Of a DNA stretch of 11,473 bases, positions 7,555-11,473 are shown in pieces (position 1 is the stretch's first letter; the number at the start of each line of letters is the position of its first letter). The DNA lies in assembly GCA_946405655.1 (NCBI GenBank), contig CAMJHX010000024.1, forward strand, positions 1 to 11,473, given 5' to 3'. A program made the position numbers and the translations under genes. This stretch comes from an uncultured Clostridia bacterium. GTDB taxonomy: Bacteria > Bacillota > Clostridia > Oscillospirales > Oscillospiraceae. A model generated the notes under the pieces. That model did not search any database, was not told the DNA's origin, and worked only from the letters and a program-made list of their open reading frames with translations.

Positions 7555-7580
7555 CCGGGAGACGGGTATCCGACTCCCGG
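7555..7580 (+). terminator. Hairpin after the hydratase gene, weak intrinsic terminator candidate
   Basis: CCGGGAG (7555-7561) pairs with CTCCCGG (7574-7580). An inner CGG/CCG stem closes a GTAT loop, with a single A-A mismatch between the two stems. The stem is strong, but only CTTCTC follows instead of a run of T's, so termination may be partial. A second dyad, TTCTCAT/ATGAGAA, follows at 7582-7606. Confidence 0.5.
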
Positions 7581-7808
7581 CTTCTCATGCGTGAAAACGA
7601 TGAGAAAAGATAAACAAATAATGAATAAATTGTCGAGTAACAGCACAAATTCTGCCGTTGTGAAAATGATGAAAATGCAGGGAATATCCGCTGTGAATTT
7701 GTCAATTATGTAACAAGCAAGTGAATAAACTAGCAAAATCAACAGAAATTTAACGGTGTTGTCACAAAAATAATTAGTGATTTTGTCAGAAAAACCCGGG
7801 CGACAGGC

Positions 7809-7837
7809 TTGCGAAATCGTTCAAAATGAGGTATCAT
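7809..7837 (+). promoter_or_regulatory. Sigma-A-type promoter for the V-ATPase operon
   Basis: TTGCGA (7809-7814), a 17-base spacer, and TATCAT (7832-7837). The predicted start near 7844 gives an approximately 80-base leader before the ATG at 7925. This is the best promoter match in the region. Confidence 0.65.
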
Positions 7838-7850
7838 GTTGTTGAATTCC

Positions 7851-7924
7851 ACGCATAGTTTTCTTCTATCACACAGTGCTATGCGTCATTGTTCAGAAAA
7901 ATACACAGGTCGGGAGGTGTGTGA
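7851..7924 (+). promoter_or_regulatory. Structured V-ATPase leader: hairpin with loop complementary to the start region
   Basis: ACGCATAG (7851-7858) pairs exactly with CTATGCGT (7879-7886), leaving a 20-base loop. The loop contains TCACACA (7869-7875), which is exactly complementary to TGTGTGA (7918-7924), the seven bases between the Shine-Dalgarno GGGAGG (7912-7917) and the ATG. A second, shorter partner, ACACA at 7903-7907, could pair with the same region and enclose the Shine-Dalgarno. The pairing is visible in sequence; regulation by it is an inference. I do not recognise it as a known riboswitch class. Confidence 0.45.
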
Positions 7925-8239
7925 ATGTCATTTGAAGCGATCAATACGGTCCGGGAAGCGGAAGAGCGTGCCAAGCAGATCAAGCTGGAAGCGACGCAGG
8001 CTGCCGCCGAGGCGATCGAGGCGGCCGAACGCGACGGCAAGGAGGCGGTGGAGGCGGCGCTGAATAAAGCGCGCGAAGAACTCAAATCTCTGCGCTCCAA
8101 GACCGACGAGAAGGCCACGCAGGACGCCGAAGCGCTCGCAGCGACGACGAAGAATCGCGAGGCTACCATGCGGACACGCGCGGAAGCAAGACTGGACCAG
8201 GCGGCGTCACTCATCGTGGAAAGGATCGTGAATAGCTGA
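7925..8239 (+). CDS. ntpF: V-type ATPase peripheral stalk subunit G/H (NtpF-like)
   Basis: A 104-residue, highly charged, Ala/Glu/Lys/Arg-rich protein predicted to be one long coiled coil (MSFEAINTVREAEERAKQIK onward), as in bacterial V/A-ATPase subunit G/H. It pairs with subunit E to form the peripheral stalk that holds the catalytic head against rotation. Identification rests on the heptad-like character, the length (about 100 residues is normal) and its place as first gene of an ntp-ordered operon. GGGAGG lies seven bases before the ATG. The stop TGA shares one base with the start of subunit I (TGATG), indicating translational coupling. Low-complexity coiled coils are hard to assign alone, but here the context is decisive. 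Confidence 0.85.
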   Translation: MSFEAINTVREAEERAKQIKLEATQAAAEAIEAAERDGKEAVEAALNKAREELKSLRSKTDEKATQDAEALAATTKNREATMRTRAEARLDQAASLIVERIVNS

Positions 8240-10221
8240 TGGCCATTGTACAAATGAAAAAGCTGCAGCTCATGGTCGTCCGGGAGCAGAAGGAAGCCCT
8301 TCTCCGCGATTTGATGTTGCTCGGCTGCGTGTCAGTCACGGAGCCGGACCTGCCCCAGGAGGGGGACGCCGCGCAGCTTCGTCCGGAATCCGGCGGACTG
8401 ACGGAGGCGAGGGCTGATCAGGCTAAGCTGACCGCCGCGCTCGGGCTGCTGGACAAATATGCTCCCGTGAAGTCCAAACTCCTCAGCGGCCGCCCCGAGG
8501 TTTCGGAGGCGGAGTTCTTGGATGAGAATGCGTATCACCGCGAGCTGGAGGCAGCCTCTCAGATGGAGGATCTCGAAGCGCAGATCCGCCGCCTGACGAG
8601 CGAGGAGACGCGCCTGCGCTCGTCCATGGAGGCCCTCGGCCCCTGGACCGCGCTCGATCTCCCGCTCGAAACGAAGGGCACCGGCTGTGCGGACGTGATT
8701 CTCGGCACCATTCCCGCCGTGATGGATCTGGCGGAGGCGCAGCGTGCGCTGGCCGAGGCCGCACCCGAGGCGGAGCTCTTCCCCGTGAATGCGGACAAGG
8801 ACGCGCACTATACCGTTCTCGTCTGCCACAAGAGCGTGCATGCGGAGGCGCTGCAGGCGCTGAGAGCCTTCGGTTTTGCGATTGCGAGCGTCGCCGGCAC
8901 GGTCGGCACCGCGAGAGAGCAGATCGAAGCGCAGAAGCAGCTGGTCGCCGGCATCGGCGAGAGCCGCGCCGCGCTCGAGCGGCAGATCGCGGGCTATTCC
9001 ACGCACCGCGATGCGATCAAGCTCAGCATCGACCGCGCCAACGTCTTCATCGGCAAGGCCGAGGCCGCCGAGCGCATGGTCGGCACGGACAGCGTCGTCT
9101 GTCTCAACGGCTGGATGGAGGCTCCGGAGGAGGCGCGCGTTGTTGACACGCTCTCGAAGTATGACTGCTCCTGGGAGTTCACAGAGCCAACGGAGGAGGA
9201 ATACGACACCGTTCCGGTCAAGCTCAAAAACGCCGCCGTGACGGAACCGCTGAACATGGTCACCAACATGTACAGCCTTCCGGCCTACGGTACGCTCGAC
9301 CCGAACCCGCTCATGGCGCCGTTCTTCATCCTGTTCTACGGCATCATGATGGCGGACATGGGCTACGGTCTTCTGATGATCGCGGCCGCGCTCATCGTCA
9401 AGCATTTCGTCAAGCCCAAACGCGGCTCGAAGACGTTTGTGAACCTGCTGCTCGAAGGCGGTATCTCCACGTTCATCTTCGGCGTCCTCACGGGCGGCTT
9501 CTTCGGCGACCTCATCCCCACGCTCTACAAGATGTTCAAGGGCGTCGAGATGGGCGACAATTTCCTGACGAAGCCTCTCATCAACCCCCTGAACGACACG
9601 CAGACCATCCTTTACGGTGCGCTCGTGCTCGGCGTCTTGCAGCTGTGTACCGGCATGATTATCTCCATGGCCGCCAAGATCAAGAAGGGCGATACCAGGA
9701 GCGCCATCTTCGAGGAGGGCTCGTGGTTCGTCATTCTTGCGGGACTGCTGATGTTCGTGTTCAAGATCGGCAATGTCGCCGGCATCCCCGTGGTGCTGAT
9801 TATCGGCGCGCTCATGCTGATCTACGGCGCGGCCTATCCGGCCAAGGGCTTCTTCGGCAAGGCAGCGGCCGTGCTCGCCGCGATCTACAACGGCGTCACC
9901 GGCTGGCTGGGCGACATCCTCTCGTATTCCCGACTCATGGCGCTGATGCTCGCGGGCAGTGTCGTGGCGCAGGTGTTCAACAACCTCGCCACCATGCCGA
10001 TGGGCGGCAACAAGCCGAACATCCTCACGTTCTTCTTCTTCGTGGCGATCTGCCTCGTGGGCCATGCGCTGAACTTCGCGCTGAACCTGCTGGGCTGCTT
10101 CGTGCACGATCTGCGTCTGCAGTGTCTGGAATACTTCGGCAAATTCTATCAGGACGGCGGCAAGCCCTTCAAGCCGCTGGAGATCAACACCAAGTATGTT
10201 GACGTGGAAAACCACCTTTAA
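8239..10221 (+). CDS. ntpI: V-type ATPase subunit I (membrane stator, subunit a homologue)
   Basis: A 660-residue stator subunit that forms the ion half-channels against the rotor ring and connects to the peripheral stalks. Residues 1 to about 345 are the cytoplasmic part, with coiled-coil segments (for example LEAASQMEDLEAQIRRLTSE). The membrane part begins at the family signature LPAYGTLDPNPLMAPFFI (about 348) and MADMGYGL, with about seven to eight membrane segments. The GDILSYSRLMALMLAGS motif carries Arg565, and HDLRLQCLEYFGKFY near the C-terminus carries Arg626. These two arginines correspond to the pair considered essential for ion release from the rotor in V/A-ATPases. Length is normal for the family. 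The gene starts one base inside the preceding stop and has no strong Shine-Dalgarno of its own, so it is likely translated by coupling to subunit G/H. Confidence 0.96.
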   Translation: MAIVQMKKLQLMVVREQKEALLRDLMLLGCVSVTEPDLPQEGDAAQLRPESGGLTEARADQAKLTAALGLLDKYAPVKSKLLSGRPEVSEAEFLDENAYHRELEAASQMEDLEAQIRRLTSEETRLRSSMEALGPWTALDLPLETKGTGCADVILGTIPAVMDLAEAQRALAEAAPEAELFPVNADKDAHYTVLVCHKSVHAEALQALRAFGFAIASVAGTVGTAREQIEAQKQLVAGIGESRAALERQIAGYSTHRDAIKLSIDRANVFIGKAEAAERMVGTDSVVCLNGWMEAPEEARVVDTLSKYDCSWEFTEPTEEEYDTVPVKLKNAAVTEPLNMVTNMYSLPAYGTLDPNPLMAPFFILFYGIMMADMGYGLLMIAAALIVKHFVKPKRGSKTFVNLLLEGGISTFIFGVLTGGFFGDLIPTLYKMFKGVEMGDNFLTKPLINPLNDTQTILYGALVLGVLQLCTGMIISMAAKIKKGDTRSAIFEEGSWFVILAGLLMFVFKIGNVAGIPVVLIIGALMLIYGAAYPAKGFFGKAAAVLAAIYNGVTGWLGDILSYSRLMALMLAGSVVAQVFNNLATMPMGGNKPNILTFFFFVAICLVGHALNFALNLLGCFVHDLRLQCLEYFGKFYQDGGKPFKPLEINTKYVDVENHL

Positions 10222-10241
10222 TACGGTAAACATTATCAATC

Positions 10242-10250
10242 AAGGAGGAT
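10242..10250 (+). promoter_or_regulatory. Strong Shine-Dalgarno of ntpK
   Basis: AAGGAGGAT, close to the ideal anti-16S complement, with its core eight bases before the ATG at 10257. The K ring needs about ten copies per enzyme, whereas the upstream gene (subunit I, one copy) relies on coupled initiation. The difference in site strength fits stoichiometry-tuned translation. Confidence 0.75.
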
Positions 10251-10256
10251 AATATC

Positions 10257-10739
10257 ATGGGATTTCTGGAATCATTCGGCGGTCTGGCAATCGGTCTGCT
10301 CGGCGCGGCTCTGGCTGCGGCTCTGGCCTGCGCGGGCTCTGCCCAAGGTACCGGCATCGCCGGTGAAGCATGTGCGGGTCTGATCAGTGAGGATCCGGAT
10401 AAGTTCGGTAAGGCAATGATCATGCAGGTCATCCCCGGCACGCAGGGTCTGTACGGCTTCGTGGTCTGGTTCCTGGCCAACTCCCGCGTGCTCGCGGCTT
10501 TCCAGGCCAATGGCGGCATGGACGTTGCGCTCGGCTGCCGCTTCCTGGCTGCGTGCCTCCCCATCGCGATCGGCGGTCTGATCTCCGCTGCGGCGCAGGG
10601 CCGTGTGGCTGCCGCTTCCATCAACATTCTCGCGAAGAAGCCGGATGACTGGGCCAAGGGCATGGTGTTCTGCATCACCGTCGAGTTCTACGCCATCCTC
10701 TGCCTGCTGGCTTCCATCATGATGCTCTTCGCCATTTGA
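10257..10739 (+). CDS. ntpK: V-type ATPase rotor ring proteolipid, subunit K, probably Na+-binding
   Basis: A 160-residue, four-helix, double-hairpin proteolipid of the 16-kDa type, which assembles into the membrane rotor ring. It closely follows E. hirae NtpK: GTGIAGEACA, KFGKAMIMQVIPGTQGLYGF (50-68), AAAQGRVAAASINILAKKP (111-129) and TVEFYAILCLLAS (141-153). The residues that coordinate Na+ in NtpK have counterparts here: Thr62, Gln63, Gln114 and Glu143, with Ile59 where NtpK has a leucine supplying a backbone oxygen. Only the second hairpin carries the ion-binding Glu, as in E. hirae. This strongly suggests, but does not prove, a Na+-coupled pump. It sits between I and E, in the standard ntp order. 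Confidence 0.96.
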   Translation: MGFLESFGGLAIGLLGAALAAALACAGSAQGTGIAGEACAGLISEDPDKFGKAMIMQVIPGTQGLYGFVVWFLANSRVLAAFQANGGMDVALGCRFLAACLPIAIGGLISAAAQGRVAAASINILAKKPDDWAKGMVFCITVEFYAILCLLASIMMLFAI

Positions 10740-10776
10740 TGATCATCCCGCCACCCGAACGGAGGGAGAACAAAAC

Positions 10777-11376
10777 ATGACAGGTATTGAAAAAATCACC
10801 GGACGCATCGAGGCGGACGCCCGCGCCGAGGCTGCGCAGATCGCAGCCGAAGCGAAGGAGCGCTGCGCCGCGATCCGCGCCGAATATGAAAAAAAGGCGG
10901 AGGATGCCTATTGGGAGACCCTCCGCAGCGGCGTCAAGGACGCGGAGGATCGCGCAGAGCGCCTCGGCAGACTTGCCGGCATGGAGGCGAAAAAGAGCAC
11001 GCTGGGTCTGAAGCAGTCCATGGTGGGCGAGGCGTTTGACCGCGCCCTCAATAAGATCTGCGACATGCCCGCGGGCGAATACGTCTCCGCCATGGCGAAG
11101 CTCGCCTGCAAGGCCGCTTCCACCGGCAGCGAGGCCGTGGCCTTCAACGCCAGGGACCGCGAGCGCTGCGGCGCCGAGATCGTGGCTGCGGCGAATCTGC
11201 TTCTGCAGGAGCAGGGCAAGCCCGGCAACCTCACGCTCTCTGCCGACACCCGCCCGATCCGCGCAGGCTTCGTCCTGCAGCAGGGCGATGTGGAGGTCAA
11301 CTGCGCGCTCGAAACGCTGGCCGAGCTGAGCCGTGCCGATCTGGCCGGTCAGGTCGCCGCCGTGCTGTTCGATTAA
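10777..11376 (+). CDS. ntpE: V-type ATPase peripheral stalk subunit E
   Basis: A 199-residue protein with a long N-terminal charged coiled coil (residues 1 to about 80; ITGRIEADARAEAAQIAAEA is typical of subunit E). A globular alpha/beta C-terminal domain follows, with RPIRAGFVLQQGDVEVNCAL (158-177) matching the family's conserved GG/GF-x-L-x-x-G-D/x-x-V-N-C/S end region. It pairs with subunit G/H as the stator stalk and contacts the catalytic head. GGAGGGA precedes the ATG by nine bases. It follows ntpK after 37 bases, with no terminator in the gap. Length agrees with the family (about 190-200). Confidence 0.93.
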   Translation: MTGIEKITGRIEADARAEAAQIAAEAKERCAAIRAEYEKKAEDAYWETLRSGVKDAEDRAERLGRLAGMEAKKSTLGLKQSMVGEAFDRALNKICDMPAGEYVSAMAKLACKAASTGSEAVAFNARDRERCGAEIVAAANLLLQEQGKPGNLTLSADTRPIRAGFVLQQGDVEVNCALETLAELSRADLAGQVAAVLFD

Positions 11377-11387
11377 GATCCTGAAGG

Positions 11388-11411
11388 TTCTGGCTTTTGC
11401 CGAGCCAAGAA
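11388..11411 (+). other. Small hairpin before the subunit C ribosome binding site
   Basis: TTCTGGC (11388-11394) can pair with GCC-A-AGAA (11404-11411), with one bulged A and a nine-base loop. It lies directly against AAGGAGG. It is too weak and lacks a T-run to be a terminator; it could modulate translation of the next gene or be incidental. Confidence 0.3.
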
Positions 11412-11423
11412 GGAGGAACGAAT

Positions 11424-11473
11424 TTGGCTACTATCAAAGAAACCAATTATCTGGCCATCACGGCCATGCTGGC
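11424..11473 (+). CDS. ntpC: V-type ATPase subunit C (start only, cut by window end)
   Basis: Sixteen complete codons are visible, (M)ATIKETNYLAITAMLA with the last codon cut. They begin at TTG 11424, seven bases after GGAGG (11412-11416). The ETNYLAITAMLA pattern resembles the N-terminus of bacterial V/A-ATPase subunit C, which starts with a Tyr-containing helix, and ntpC is the expected gene after ntpE. Subunit C (d in eukaryotes) links the K ring to the central shaft. The identity rests mainly on operon order. The TTG start is chosen because no ATG or GTG lies at proper distance from the Shine-Dalgarno. Confidence 0.75.
   Translation, partial: MATIKETNYLAITAML

Larger units (their letters stand above)
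7534..7924 (+). other. AT-rich intergenic region before the V-ATPase operon
   Basis: About 390 bases without a convincing gene. The stretch from about 7605 to 7800 is markedly AT-rich compared with the GC-rich genes on both sides. It holds a hairpin just after the hydratase stop, TTGTCA hexamers at 7699, 7759 and 7783 with a TTGTCG at 7630, a promoter at 7809-7837, and a structured leader. A 63-codon minus-strand frame (7551-7742) has no ribosome binding site or recognisable product and is not called. Confidence 0.8.

Noticed and set aside
7551..7742. A small hydrophobic minus-strand protein of 63 residues in the intergenic region
   Set aside because: It is composed of AT-rich intergenic sequence and the terminator-like hairpin, has no Shine-Dalgarno and no known similarity. 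Hydrophobicity follows from T-rich codons.
8332..10239. A 635-codon open frame on the minus strand opposite subunit I
   Set aside because: It lies entirely antisense to a clearly conserved V-ATPase gene, its translation is rich in His, Arg, Glu and Ala without any domain, and no ribosome binding site was seen. It is a by-product of GC-rich codon use.

Overview
The window looks like a piece of chromosome from a GC-rich, Gram-positive-type anaerobe of the Clostridia, most likely an Oscillospirales-like gut organism. Four things point this way: an ntp-type V-ATPase operon in the Enterococcus/clostridial gene order, a BspA-like leucine-rich repeat protein with C-terminal SLH domains, strong GGAGG ribosome binding sites, and sigma-A-like promoters. 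The genus is an inference. No rRNA, tRNA, CRISPR array, transposase or phage gene was seen.

Layout. (1) Bases 1-5622 (+) form a cell-surface pair. The first gene is a membrane O-antigen ligase/polymerase-like protein whose start lies outside the window. Nine bases later comes a 1508-residue secreted protein with a signal peptide, paired beta-sandwich modules, two BspA-type leucine-rich repeat blocks, an Ig-like domain and three SLH wall-anchoring domains. (2) A perfect 32-base palindrome at 5641-5672 separates it from a convergent gene and probably terminates transcription both ways. (3) A minus-strand gene (5689-6564) encodes a lone acyltransferase with the 2-oxo acid dehydrogenase E2/CAT fold, in which the catalytic histidine position appears to be glutamate. 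(4) A compact divergent promoter region (6565-6750) serves this gene and a plus-strand gene (6751-7533) for a 2-keto-4-pentenoate hydratase-like enzyme. (5) An AT-rich intergenic region of about 390 bases (7534-7924) carries a terminator-like hairpin, a sigma-A-like promoter and a structured leader. (6) From 7925 to the end runs the start of a V-type ATPase operon in the order G/H (ntpF-like), I, K, E, C (cut by the window end), matching Enterococcus hirae ntpFIKEC.

How the genes work together. The V-ATPase genes encode the peripheral stalk (G/H and E), the membrane stator (I), the rotor ring (K) and the start of the central connector (C). The catalytic A and B subunits and the D subunit should lie beyond the right edge. 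The K subunit keeps the residues that bind sodium in E. hirae NtpK, so the pump is probably Na+-coupled. The two single-gene enzymes in the middle have no visible pathway partners. No clearly new multi-gene system is present. The most interesting points are a possible loop-to-ribosome-binding-site pseudoknot in the V-ATPase leader, the altered active site of the orphan E2-like protein, and the duplicated architecture of the giant surface protein.
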